Of a DNA stretch of 64,000 bases, positions 22,280 to 32,939 are shown in pieces. The notes under the pieces are model-generated. The model ran no database searches, had not been told where the DNA came from, and worked only from the letters and a program-made list of their open reading frames with translations. The position numbers were made by a program, and so were the translations under genes. Numbering within the stretch: position 1 is the first letter of the stretch; every line of letters begins with the position of its first letter. Source of the DNA: Sipunculus nudus (Eukaryota > Annelida > Sipuncula > Golfingiida > Sipunculidae); contig CM049314.1 of NCBI GenBank assembly GCA_026874595.1, forward strand, positions 2,317,318 through 2,381,317. The letters run 5' to 3'.

Positions 22280-23300
22280 GTAGGGGGGTCTATGGGGGTC
22301 TATCTGTATAGAGATGGATGGCAAATTTTCAGATTATATTAATAGTAGGATTTTATGTCCAAAGAGTCAATTATAATAACCGAACAGTCTACTTCCTATT
22401 CACGTGTTAATAAATAATTATTTCAAAATGTTTTGGCCTTATTTCCACCTGCCCCTTATCAAGAGAAATATACAGATAACACACTAGGATACGGTGGCTC
22501 GTATAGGACATGCACAACATTATCTTTATCTCGTTCCAAAGCGATAGTATCCCGTTCTCACGCGTTAGTATCTCGTGGCCACGCGATAATTATTGTGTGG
22601 GACGAGATAAATGTAGATAAACAATACAGTAAGACCTACATCTTAAATCCCTAAGTCATGTTTCTCTTCACTTGATGAAGACTATGGTCAACTATTTGCA
22701 TGAATTTGGAGCGAGCTTATAATATGCTGAGACTTTAAATGATGCAACCGGGACTCGTACAACCCTCATGGGCCATGTTTGATCAGAGAATGTGTGAGCA
22801 GGGAAAGGGGGGGGGGGTAGTTTGGATGGAATACATATATTTTTATAATATGAAATACATAACTGAAGTATTATTGTGGAAAGATAGATGTAAATGGGAA
22901 AATTTCTCATATAAAGGTCTCCTTAAAAAGTGATGGGTGTATGTCTCCCTCCCCCCCCCCCCCCCCAAGTCGTAATGAAGTGGCAAGGCTGACACCTTTT
23001 ATTGTAAGCTTCTTCCTTATGACATAACACAAACCGACATGTTGTTTTCCCATGTTGTTGAACCAACGCAATGAAATGTTGAACCAACGCAATGAAAACT
23101 CCCGAAATATGTGCATACATCATGTATAAGAAACACGTGTTACGTTTGTCTTTTATTTATGTAAATTACATTTCTTCCAGATTTCTATGGATCGAAGGGG
23201 GTTACTTTATCACGTCGTTTTGTGTATTTTTATGTGGTAGCGGTATTACCATAATGTCGTTATGTTAAACTCTAACCTTCAAGTTTAGTGTGTACGCAAA

Positions 23301-23411
23301 ATGGCAGCCCCCATGAGCGGTTCTGAGAAACAGGAAGAACTAAATCTACAAGGGTTCGATGAGGGCGCGGAAGGCGACACGACAGTACGCCCAAGACAGC
23401 GTCCAGGGAGG
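23301..23411 (+). CDS. Exon-like ORF, copy 3 of 4
   Basis: Encodes the same 37 residues as copy 1, with the same start context and donor. Confidence 0.4.
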
Positions 23412-24437
23412 GTAGGGGGGTCTATGGGGGTCTATCTGTATAGAGATGGATGGCAAATTTTCAGATTATATTAATAGTAGAATTTTATGTCCAGAGAGTC
23501 AATTATAATAACCGAACAGTCTACTTCCTATTCACGTGTTAATAAATAATTATTTCAAAATGTTTTGGCCTTATTTCCACCTGCTTCTTATCAAGAGAAA
23601 TATACAGATAACACACTAGGATACAGTGGCTCGTATAGGACATGCACAACATTATTTTTATCTCGTTCCAAAGCGATAGTATCCCGTTCTCACGCGTTAG
23701 TATCTCGTGGCCACGCGATAATTATTGTGTGGGACGAGATAAATGTAGATAAACAATACAGTAAGACCTACATCTTAAATCCCTAAGTCATGTTTCTCTT
23801 CACTTGATGAAGACTATGGTCAACTATTTGCATGAATTTGGAGCGAGCTTATAATATACTGAGACTTTAAATGATGCAACCGGGACTCGTACAACCCTCA
23901 TGGGCCATGTTTGATCAGAGAATGTGTGAGCAGGGAAAGGGGGGGGGGGGGGGGTAGTTTGGATGGAATACATATATTTTTATAATATGAAATACATAAC
24001 TGAAGTATTATTGTGGAAAGATAGATGTAAATGGGAAAATTTCTCATATAAAGGTCTCCTTAAAAAGTGATGGGTGCATGTCTCCCTCCCCCCCCCCCCC
24101 CCCCAGTCGTAATGAAGTGGCAAGGCTGACACCTTTTGTTGTAAGCTTCTTCCTTATGACATAACACAAACCGACATGTTGTTTTCCCATGTTGTTGAAC
24201 CAACGCAATGAAATGTTGAACCAACGCAATGAAAACTCCCGAAATATGTGCATACATCATGTATAAGAAACACGTGTTATGTTTGTCTTTTATTTATGTA
24301 AATTACATTTCTTCCAGATTTCTATGGATCGAAGGGGGTTACTTTATCACGTCGTTTTGTGTATTTTTATGTGGTAGCGGTATTACCATAATGTCGACAT
24401 GTTAAACTCTAACCTTCAAGTTTAGTGTGTACGCAAA

Positions 24438-24548
24438 ATGGCAGCCCCCATGAGCGGTTCCGAGAAACAGGAAGAACTAAATCTACAAGGGTTCGATGAG
24501 GGCGCGGAAGGCGACACGACAGTACGCCCAAGACAGCGTCCAGGGAGG
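24438..24548 (+). CDS. Exon-like ORF, copy 4 of 4
   Basis: Same 37 residues as copy 1 (codon 8 TCC). Its donor is GTAAGG, closer to consensus than the GTAGGG of the other copies, and it is the copy nearest any downstream exon, so it is the most likely to be spliced if the gene is real. Confidence 0.45.
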
Positions 24549-25489
24549 GTAAGGGGGTTCTATGGGGGTCTATCTGTATAGAGATGGATGGCAAATTTTC
24601 AGATTATATTAATAGTAGAATTTTATGTCCAGAGAGTCAATTATAATAACCGAACAGTCTACTTCCTATTCACGTGTTAATAAATAATTATTTCAAAATG
24701 TTTTGGCCTTATTTCCACCTGCTTCTTATCAAGAGAAATATATAGATAACACACTAGGATACGGTGGCTCGTATAGGACATGCACAACATTATTTTTATC
24801 TCGTTCCAAAGCGATAGTATCCCGTTCTCACGCGTTAGTATCTCGTGGCCACGCGATAATTATTGTGTGGGACGAGATAAATGTAGATAAACAATACAGT
24901 AAGACCTACATCTTAAATCCCTAAGTCATGTTTCTCTTCACTTGATGAAGACTATGGTCAACTATTTGCATGAATTTGGAGCGAGCTTATAATATACTGA
25001 GACTTTAAATGATGCAACCGGGACTCGTACAACCCTCATGGGCCATGTTTGATCAGAGAATGTGTGAGCAGGGAAAGGGGGGGGGGGGGTAGTTTGGATG
25101 GAATACATATATTTTTATAATATGAAATACATAACTGAAGTATTATTGTGGAAAGATAGATGTAAATGGGAAAATTTCTCATATAAAGGTCTCCTTAAAA
25201 AGTGATGGGTGCATGTCTCCCTCCCCCCCCCCCCCCCCCCAGTCGTAATGAAGTGGCAAGGCTGACACCTTTTGTTGTAAGCTTCTTCCTTATGACATAA
25301 CACAAACCGACATGTTGTTTTCCCATGTTGTTGAACCAACGCAATGAAATGTTGAACCAACGCAATGAAAACTCCCGAAATTTTCCTGGAAGCATTCGGC
25401 GCAAACGCACATACAACTAAATACATACATTTTAAGCTGCATCAACGCTCGACATACAACAGACCACAATGAGGGCTTTAGCTAGCATG

Positions 25490-25612
25490 ACATACTAACG
25501 CGTGGCCACGCGATACTAACGCGTGGGAACGAGATAATTATCGTGTGGCCACGAGATACTTTCGCGTGGGAACATGATAAAAAAAATCCGGGGGTCCTAT
25601 ACGAGCCACCGA
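25490..25612 (-). repeat. Inverted copy of the ~21-bp minisatellite block
   Basis: On the minus strand this reads CGGTGGCTCGTATAGGA followed by repeats of the TATCTCGTGGCCACACGATA type. The same order is found on the plus strand in each 1.13-kb unit (for example from 21360). The block therefore lies in opposite orientation just outside the tandem array. Confidence 0.85.
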
Positions 25613-27211
25613 ACTAAGACCCACTATCCCTTATAAACATATTTAACAGATATTTCCCCAAATAAACTTTCTGTGAATGCATTGCCTGTTACATAAACAC
25701 CAGAGTGTTCCTTGTTTAAAAGAGATTTCGATTAACCTTATAGGACTCACCAAAAATGATACTGTTATAAGGAATCGCGGATCGTTTTATTTTTAGGGAA
25801 TGAGCTCAAAACCTTTAGTTTTGCCCATTCACTATGAGTGAAAAAAATCCAATCTTTAATATTACGAAAATGAATTATGAATTTCTCATTTACACTTTTT
25901 GTTCATTATGGATCACAGAAGTATTGAATTAAAGCAGAATTCCTTATTCTTCCTGCAAGCTGGAAATGTTATTTTTCGACCAATAAATTCAAGAAAAATC
26001 TTCCTCTTGGCCCAAACTTGTGTGGTGCAAGACTTAGTAGAACTATCTGTAGTGTTAAGTGACCTTCATTTTTCTCTTTGTTGTGTGTCATTTGGAGCTC
26101 CTGGTTCGTTCGGCCTTTCTTCAAAACTTCTTAGCGTACCACGTTTATTATATATGAATATTATCCATATCACCCTGACTGACAAGTAAATATCGTACCA
26201 TGGGATTTTTACGGGACTTTCTCAGTAGAAATACCATCGACGAGAATTTGTAAAATCTTTGAATCTTCTGTCCGTGTTTGCACTAAATCATCAATGAAGC
26301 TGACTTTCGAAATAACTGAATTATGATCACAGTAAATAGCCAGAGATGCATGACAGATGTACCCCTTATGTATATTTAGATTTCGACTTTATTGCCACAG
26401 TCAAACACCACAATGTCTAATATTATCGCCTTGTTGCGGGATTCTGAGTGACGTCCTGTGACCGTTTGGTAAATACTTATCTCCAGTTCCTTTAACGACT
26501 GATAACAAGTAAATCGTAGTGTTTAATACTTTGATCTAGGTAACACCTTGACCGGATCGATTTTATCGGGTGCTTCATACTAAAGATCGGGGTTAATTTA
26601 AAAATTTAAGCATATTTAATTTCTATCATCTGATATATTTTTACTTTCCGTAAATAAAGTTTCATTAAGGAATGGAAAGTGTTTTATCGATATCTGAATT
26701 AATCCGAACTGTTTGGAAAGTAGATATATCTACCTACCGATAAATAACACATTTTTCATTATTGGTATTTAAAGTTCACTTTTTAAATTATTTTTATAGA
26801 TTTGCAGGTCGACAAAAGCAGGGAGGGATAAAGGATCATGGTGAAAAGGCGTGGGGACAACCCGACACTCTGGCGTTGGTAAACATATTTTTATACTATT
26901 TTTACAACTCTTGCATTGAGAATATATAGAGTAGATAACGGTACAAGACGCAAACTTTGTTGTGTTGTATTAAGCGTATATTATTCTGCTTACCAGATTT
27001 TGTAGGTAGTGATTGTACTATTATACTCAGCTACCCGTGCGTCACACAAAGGTGCCATGCATGACATCGGTGTTGAAAGTTTGATGCGTGTACACACACT
27101 TCACTTGTATAAACTCGCAGATACACAGGCTAAAGATACACAGGCTAAAGATGTATATCCCGAGTTCCCATATACGAGTGAAGATGTTTATGCAAGGGAC
27201 ACACACACAAA
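25613..27211. other. Mostly no gene; one exon-like piece
   Basis: AT-rich sequence. Apart from the possible exon at 26808-26878 nothing was recognised. The 96-codon frame at 25899-26189 lacks an expected motif or splice pattern. Confidence 0.5.
26808..26878 (+). CDS. Possible internal exon, unknown protein
   Basis: Acceptor ATAGATTTGCAG| and donor GTTG|GTAAAC bound 71 nt. One frame (entering in phase 1) is open and reads RQKQGGIKDHGEKAWGQPD then TLAL. The composition is polar and unlike its AT-rich surroundings. It would need a preceding exon ending in phase 1. The repeated exons at 21038-24548 end in phase 0, so a link between them is not shown. Confidence 0.3.
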
Positions 27212-27215
27212 TATA

Positions 27216-27275
<60 letters not shown>
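27216..27275. repeat. (AT)n microsatellite at the gypsy insertion site
   Basis: About 60 bp of AT dinucleotides directly joined to the LTR start at 27276. Confidence 0.95.
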
Positions 27276-27280
<5 letters not shown>

Positions 27281-27651
27281 GAGATAACAACTCGGTTCGT
27301 TTGAATCTACAATTCTTAATTAATCTATTTATTGTAACAGGAAGGAAAAAAGGCTGACCACCTCTTTTACAGCATACCGGTGGTGCACATTAGTGCTCCA
27401 GTATGTAACAAAACCTTGATAGTTTGGCTCGCTTATGACAGACGGTTGGTCATGGCGCTCGATCTTAATGCTTGTAACAGAATGGCCAGCTACTGTAGTA
27501 GTCGCTGGCCTTGAAACATGATACATGTTGACATGTCAGCTGGCTGCTATCAAGCCCCTGGACCATATATGATAGCTGATACAATACAAAGTATAAACAA
27601 ACCTACAGAGTACATCAAGTTAATGTTGCTGTGTATTTTGACTTTGTTTCA
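27276..27651 (-). repeat. 3' LTR of the gypsy element
   Basis: Ends TG...CA in either orientation (TGAAACAAAG on the minus strand, ...TCTCTTTCA at its end). Length 376 bp. It holds about 124 bp (27417-27540) that the other LTR lacks. Confidence 0.9.
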
Positions 27652-27666
27652 TCTTCCCCCCTTTTA
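27652..27666 (-). other. Polypurine tract of the gypsy element
   Basis: The minus strand reads AAAAGGGGGGAAGA immediately before the 3' LTR start. Confidence 0.8.
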
Positions 27667-27943
27667 ATCAGGCAGCTCCGCCTGCCTAAAAGCCCTCGAT
27701 AACTAAATTCTTTATGAAATATATAGAAACAAAATGCAAATATAATAGATCAACTTTTGCTATACCTAAAGACATTGATAGGAGAACAAAAAAAAGTTAT
27801 GTAAACACATTAAACAGAGTCACATTGCCATATCAATCGATCAGGAAGAACTCGCAGTTCTGTGCGGTTCACGGTCTTCTCTTGTCCGACTCCATCTTGC
27901 CTCTTTATCTTATACGCCGCACCATTATATGGCTGCTCTAGGA

Positions 27944-29433
27944 TTATGTACGCTCTGACTCCCACATGTCCTGTATTTTATTTCTTCCTAAGCCATGCTT
28001 TCGTAACAGAACCCGAGTGCCCGTGGCTAGAATGGTTGCGTCAGCGTTACGATCATACCTGGCTTTTCTCTGTCTTGCATTCTCTGCTGCATTTTCACTG
28101 GCACGTTCCATAGCATCATTTATTCTCTCATAATGATCGGCTACCCAAGCATCGATGTTCCGATTTCGTAACTGAATGTTCATCACGTGGCTTCCTAACA
28201 AATGATCGATTGGAAGTGACGGTTCGCGCCCAAAGAACAATAAATGGGGTGAATAACTTGTCGCAGAATGTGGTGTTGCATTATATGCAAACAGCAGCTC
28301 AGGTAAAAACTCTGGCCATCGATACTTCTTCTCCTCTGGCAAGGTGCGTAATAAATCATGCATCGTGCGGTTAAACCGCTCAACTTTGCCGTTTCCTTGT
28401 GGATGAAATGGCGTAGTGTGTGATCTGTCGATGTCATAAATTTTACACAGTTCGGCGATAATATGACTTTCAAAGTTCCGCCCCTGGTCACTGTGAATCC
28501 GGCGTGGTATTCCATAGCGGAGAAACCATTCTCGGACTAATGTTTTTGGCACTGTGCGTGCGCGCTGATCTTTGGTGGGGACAGCGATGGTAAATTTACT
28601 AAATCAACAGACATTACTAGCACATTTTCGTATCCGCCGAGCCCTTGTTCTAGCAAGGTGTAATCTATTGCCACCACATCAAGTGGTCGGTTTGCTCGAA
28701 GGTGTTGCATCGATGCGGTTACACGCTTACCTCTTTTTGACACAATGCACCTTGTACATTGTGCACAATGTCTTTCCACATCTTTTCTCAATGTTGGCCA
28801 GTATGCACGCATTTGAATTAGGGAAGCAGTACTATCGATACCCTGGTGTCCCATGTCATCGTGCATTGCATTCAGAACTTGCTGTTTTAAGATTTGTGGA
28901 AGGAGTAGTTGCTCATAATCCCGTCCTTGTAGTTTAACCTTTCGATACCAGACCCCTTGGTGTTGCGTGACGCGATTCCAGGAGCGCAGATGTTTCCTGA
29001 CGTCTGTTTGTTCTTTAATCATTTGCCTCCGAGTGGGCAAATAACCCAGTTCTTTGAAATAGATGAGGCGTTTGATGGTGGGATCTTCCTTCTGTGCCCG
29101 TATCAATCCATCTATTGGTAGTGATGGTAAAGTCTTTGGCACATCGGTTTCTACTCTTTGTGATCTAGTCCTGACTTCATTTACACAAGTTTCTATCATA
29201 AAATTCTCTATTTGTTTTGACATGTTGGACGGAATGGGACTGCCACCCGCATTGTTCTCTAGCTGAGTTTGCACATCGATAATTTCCACGGTTACTTGCT
29301 CCATTGGGCAAACTTGATCAGACGTTGTACTTTCAATCGAATGTTTGCGTCTGGAAAGAGCATCTGCACTTGCATTTTCTCTCCCTGGCCTGAACTTTAT
29401 GTCAAATTGAAAAGTGCCAAATCGGCAACCCAT
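27944..29433 (-). pseudogene. Gypsy integrase region (pol C-terminal part), frameshifted
   Basis: Minus-strand frame 29433-28537 starts at the end of RNase H (ADALSRRKHS), carries the HHCC zinc-binding region (H, H, then CAQCTRC) and the first catalytic Asp (DVVAIDYTLL). Frame 28552-27944 has the second catalytic Asp (HSDQGRNFE) and Glu (GNGKVERFNRT). So the D,D,E triad is present but split over two frames near 28540. The C-terminal part (VLLRKHGLGRNKIQDMW) breaks again near 27960. Integrase joins element cDNA to host DNA; this copy is inactive. Confidence 0.9.
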
Positions 29434-30608
29434 CTCGTTTCTGTCGCACCTAAACGAGCTGTTGATTTCAAATAGGACAAGGGATTATTGTCTGTAAAAA
29501 CAGTAAAGAAAGAACCAATCAATAGATCTCTGAATTTCTCTGTGATCGCCCATTTGAGTGCAAGCAGTTCGAGTTTAGTGTTGGAGTAATTATCCATGTT
29601 ATTTTCATGTTTGTGAAGGGATCTGCTGGCATAGGCAATGACTACTTTCTGTCCATTCTGTTCTTGAGATAATTCGGCACCAAGACCTTCGTGACTAGCG
29701 TCCGTTTCCAGAAGATATGCTTTAGTAAATTCTGGATATCCAAGAACCGGGGCTGTGGTCAAACATGTCTTGACTGTATTAAACGCCTCCTCACATTCTG
29801 TGTTCCACGTTTGGTAAAACCACATTTGTTTCAACCCTTTTTCTTTTCTTGCATTTCCGTTGACCACCCAACAACAAATTCAAAGATTTTACAATCTGTG
29901 CAAAATTCTTAATGAAACATCGGTAGTAACTTGCAAGCCCCAAAAAGCTGCGAAGTTCAGTGATGGTTTTAGGTGTTGGCCATTCACTTACTGCTTTGAT
30001 CTTTCCGGAGTCTGGGGAAACACCTTCTGCACCAACAACATGCCCCAGATAAGAGACGGACTTGTGTCCTACATGACACTTACTAGGTTTTACCTTTAAG
30101 CCGAGGTCACTGAGGCGGGTCAGACTTTGTCTAGTCGATTGGACATCTCTTCAAATGTCCTACCGAAGACAAGAATATCGTCCAAATAAACAAGAACCTG
30201 ATTAAAGTTCATATCACCAAGTCCCTTATCCATTAGCCGCATAAATGTGCCTGGGGCGTTGCATAATCCGAAAGGCATCCTCAGGAATTCATACAACCCA
30301 CCAGTGCCTACACGAAATGCAGTTTTTGGAATATCCTCTTGAGCCATTGGAATTTGATGATACCCATGTGCAAGGTCCAGTGATGAGAAGTAAGTAGCTC
30401 CATGTAATGCATTTAGAGCCTCTTCGATACGTGGCAGAGGATAAGCGTCTTTGATAGTTTTTGCATTCAGTTGCCTATAGTCCACACATATTCTCAATTT
30501 ACCATCTTTCTTTCTGACCAAATCCACAAGTGCAGCGTATGGGGAACAACTGGGTCTTATAATCCCTTGGTTCATTGCTTTTTCCAGTATTCGCGAACCT
30601 CCGCCCAC
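29397..30608 (-). pseudogene. Gypsy reverse transcriptase and RNase H, frameshifted
   Basis: Frame 30608-30120 carries the RT blocks: KKDGKLRICVDYRQLN, FSSLDLAHGYHQIP, MPFGLCNAPGTF and the catalytic box VYLDDI (residues 140-145 of the frame). The stop at 30120 and further frame changes lead through the connection region (LGLASYYRCF, about 29930) to frame 29867-29397 with RNase H (TDASHEGLGA, YASRSLHKHE, TDNNPL). A one-base disturbance near 30595 also separates RT from the upstream protease frame. Confidence 0.92.
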
Positions 30609-31762
30609 TGTGTCGGTGATATCATACGACGAGGAACCTTGATAGGTGACTCATCACTCAGTCGAATTTTGTGTTCGATGTCACTACAGAGTCCAACATC
30701 CTCATCATGTTTACTGAAAATATCAACGTGACGCTCAATGATTTGGGCTAACGATTCTTGTTGTGTCTGATTTAAGTCCTCATCGATGTCCATCTGAGAC
30801 AAGAGCTTCTCTAAATCAGTCCCTTCCATTTGGGACGGAGAAACCTGAGCTTCCTCTCGGCTAACGCGAGTAACTCTCACCGCTGAGGGCATATCGGCGG
30901 GTTCAACACTCGCTAACCGAATGCCAGGGTGAAGGTTAACATCACTCTCTGAGAAGTTGGTAACTTGAACCGGAATAGAGCCAGCCTTTCCAACATCCAC
31001 CACACACCTTCCTACCATCACACCACTTGGCAATGGGACCATTTCTGAACTTATTGACTCAACTATAGCTGTAAAAGTTATTGCTTGCCCACTAGCAGTC
31101 TGACCAATTATAACTTTTGTAGATCTTGCCGGAATCAATTCTGGTGCCTTTCCTGCGAGTCGAACATACGAAAATGATGGCGGTGAGGGGATGTCCACTT
31201 TAACTTCATACATTGACAATATATCAGCAAGTCCCAACTCCTCTGGTCTTACTTCATCTCGCCATATCTTTTTGATGTCTTGACCCAGCTGTTCTTTCAT
31301 CGCACGTAGAATGTTAGCACCAATTAAACCTGGTACGTCTTTACGACGTTCCCCTTGTTCTCCACATGGGTCATCCACGATGAGGAAGCCTAATTTACTG
31401 AAGGTACATTCCCCGACAGTTACGTCCAATTCAACATATCCGTGAAATGGAATTGGCAAGCCTTGTGTACTTGTCAATTTTATGTAGGAGGAAAATTCTT
31501 TCAACACTTCGTCATTCCAGTGTCTCTTAAAGAAGCTCATCGCAATTGTACTGACCGCAGCGCCAGTATCAATAAGGCATTTCGTCTCTACTTCTCCAAG
31601 TAAAACTGTCATGATGGGACATTCGCCAACTATTCTACTCATATCGGGTCGCTGGTTACATGTGGCGGTCCTGACCTGACCCTTGGCACAGGACCATCTT
31701 AGTTTGACGGTTCGGTTGTTTGTTGTGGGCAATCGCGTTGATAATGTCCCTTGCCTTGACAT
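30572..31762 (-). pseudogene. Gypsy pol N-terminal part with aspartic protease
   Basis: A 396-codon open frame. The retropepsin motif IDTGAAVSTI (catalytic Asp at residue 65) is clear. The frame overlaps the gag end by 64 nt and lies in the -1 frame relative to gag, the arrangement used for -1 ribosomal frameshifting. I did not find a canonical heptamer in the overlap. It ends at 30572 in a frame break before RT. Confidence 0.88.
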
Positions 31763-32679
31763 TTAAAACAGGTCACCTCGGATATTGGTCTCCTTTTTCT
31801 TGGCGCGACTGGTCTGTTGAATTGCCCATAAAACCTAGGGGGTAGCGCAGATGGCAGAGTTTGACCTTCTCGCATGGCCCTCACCTCAAGCGTCAATTCT
31901 TGTAACAGGGAGCTTTGGGCCTTGAGTACTTCATGAAGTGATGGCTCTGGGGACTGCTGTTCTACTGCTACTTTTTGTATAGCAACTGCACCAGTCTGCC
32001 CTTCTGGCCCAAGCCACTCTAAAGCAGCCGTCCTCATTTCGAAAAATGACATATCAGGACACTCCCTGTTAAGACGCCTCATCTCTCTCTTTAAGTCAGC
32101 TTGTTGGACAGGTTCAGCAAGCCGCTCTTTCAAAACCCCTTCATTCTGTTCACATTTGGAGGATCCTGATTCATTTTGATTGATCATGCGGTGCAAGCGA
32201 TGAAGCTCCAAAGAGCAACTTATCACCGATTGTCCAGGTTTCTGCACGTTACTATGAAATTGGCTTCGCAACTGGGCTTTGGTTTTATTCTATCCAAAAA
32301 CTGCTGTAATCACACTCAGAATTTTCTCCGTTTTCTCGTAACATGTTGGACCTCGGGCCAGCAGCTCCTCTCGTGCGTGCCCTTTTATATGTTCAAGAAG
32401 AAAACCGGCCTTTTCTCTCTCTGAGTGGAATGCTCTTGTGGCCAATCTCCCTCTAGCCTCACTGCACCAATCTTGCACATCCTCTTTTCCCGTAAAGGGT
32501 TGGAGTGGGGATGTCTGGTTCAAATACACAACTGGAACATTCTGATTTTTAAAGGACACTTCTTCATCCCCATCACTCACTGTTTCTTCTTTTTCCAAAG
32601 GCATCTTGCACCGAGGGGTCAGCCTTTTCCTTTTTTTTTCAAAGAGATTAATAAAAGCAGATCCTGCCGACTGCGCCAA
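31699..32679 (-). pseudogene. Gypsy gag with CCHC zinc knuckle and internal stop
   Basis: Frames 32679-32290 and 32271-31699 lie in the same phase and are separated by one TAG (32292-32290) after ITAVFG. The C-terminal part ends in a nucleocapsid zinc knuckle CFKCQGKGHYQRDC (C-x2-C-x4-H-x4-C). The N-terminal part holds the capsid-like segment (FTGKEDVQDW). The start codon choice is uncertain because the frame runs up to the primer-binding region. Confidence 0.85.
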
Positions 32680-32680
32680 A
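32657..32680 (-). other. Primer-binding region of the gypsy element
   Basis: Directly after the 5' LTR end (..TCTCTTTCA) the minus strand reads TT then TGGCGCAGTCGGCAGGA, the expected position and TGG start of a tRNA-primed binding site. The tRNA is not identified. Confidence 0.65.
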
Positions 32681-32931
32681 TGAAAGAGATAACAACTCGG
32701 TTCTTTTGAATCTACTATTCTTAAATCATCTATTTATTGTAAGAGGAAGGATAAAGGCTGACCACCTCTTTTACAGCATACCGGTGGTGCACATCAGTGC
32801 TCCAGTATGTAACAAAACCTTGGCTGCTATCAAACCCCTGGACCATATATGATAGCTGATACAATATGAAGTATAAACAAACCTACAGAGTACATCAAGT
32901 TAATGTTGCTGTGTATTTTGACTTTTTTTCA
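32681..32931 (-). repeat. 5' LTR of the gypsy element
   Basis: 251 bp matching the LTR at 27276 except for the missing ~124-bp block and scattered changes. TG/CA ends are present. Confidence 0.9.
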
Positions 32932-32939
32932 TATATATA

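Larger units (their letters stand above)
20846..25380 (+). repeat. Four-copy direct tandem repeat, ~1.13-kb unit
   Basis: Units are 20846-21975, 21976-23107, 23108-24244 and 24245-25380 (1130, 1132, 1137 and 1136 bp), nearly identical. Each holds, in order: a 37-codon exon-like ORF with Kozak-like CAAAATGG and a GT donor; a ~21-bp minisatellite (TCTCGT..CCA..GCGATA type); a G run; a C run about 135 bp later; and the short duplication GTTGAACCAACGCAATGAAA. Length differences come mostly from the G and C runs. The fourth unit ends at CTCCCGAAA, where unique sequence begins. Confidence 0.97.
27276..32931 (-). mobile_element. Ty3/gypsy LTR retrotransposon, nearly full length, broken
   Basis: Read on the minus strand: LTR (32931-32681), primer-binding region, gag, pol in the order protease, reverse transcriptase, RNase H, integrase (the Ty3/gypsy order), polypurine tract, LTR (27651-27276). 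The flanking TATA at 27272-27275 and 32932-32935 could be a 4-bp target duplication but sits within AT repeats. The gag frame has an internal stop, and pol shows at least four frame changes (near 30600, 30120, 29870 and 28540) plus one near the C-terminus, so it cannot move on its own. The LTRs differ by a ~124-bp block and point changes, showing that the insertion is old. Confidence 0.93.

Noticed and set aside
21302-24924. Repeated 64-73 codon frames at 21302, 22433, 23565 and 24703 (ALFPPASYQEKY...)
   Set aside because: They do not start with ATG, run through the 21-bp minisatellite, and are conserved only because the tandem units are nearly identical.
26808-26878. Direct splice partner for the repeated exon at 24438
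   Set aside because: The phase does not match (0 versus 1); kept only as a separate low-confidence exon.
28572-28937. 121-codon plus frame within the gypsy integrase
   Set aside because: Antisense shadow of the integrase region.
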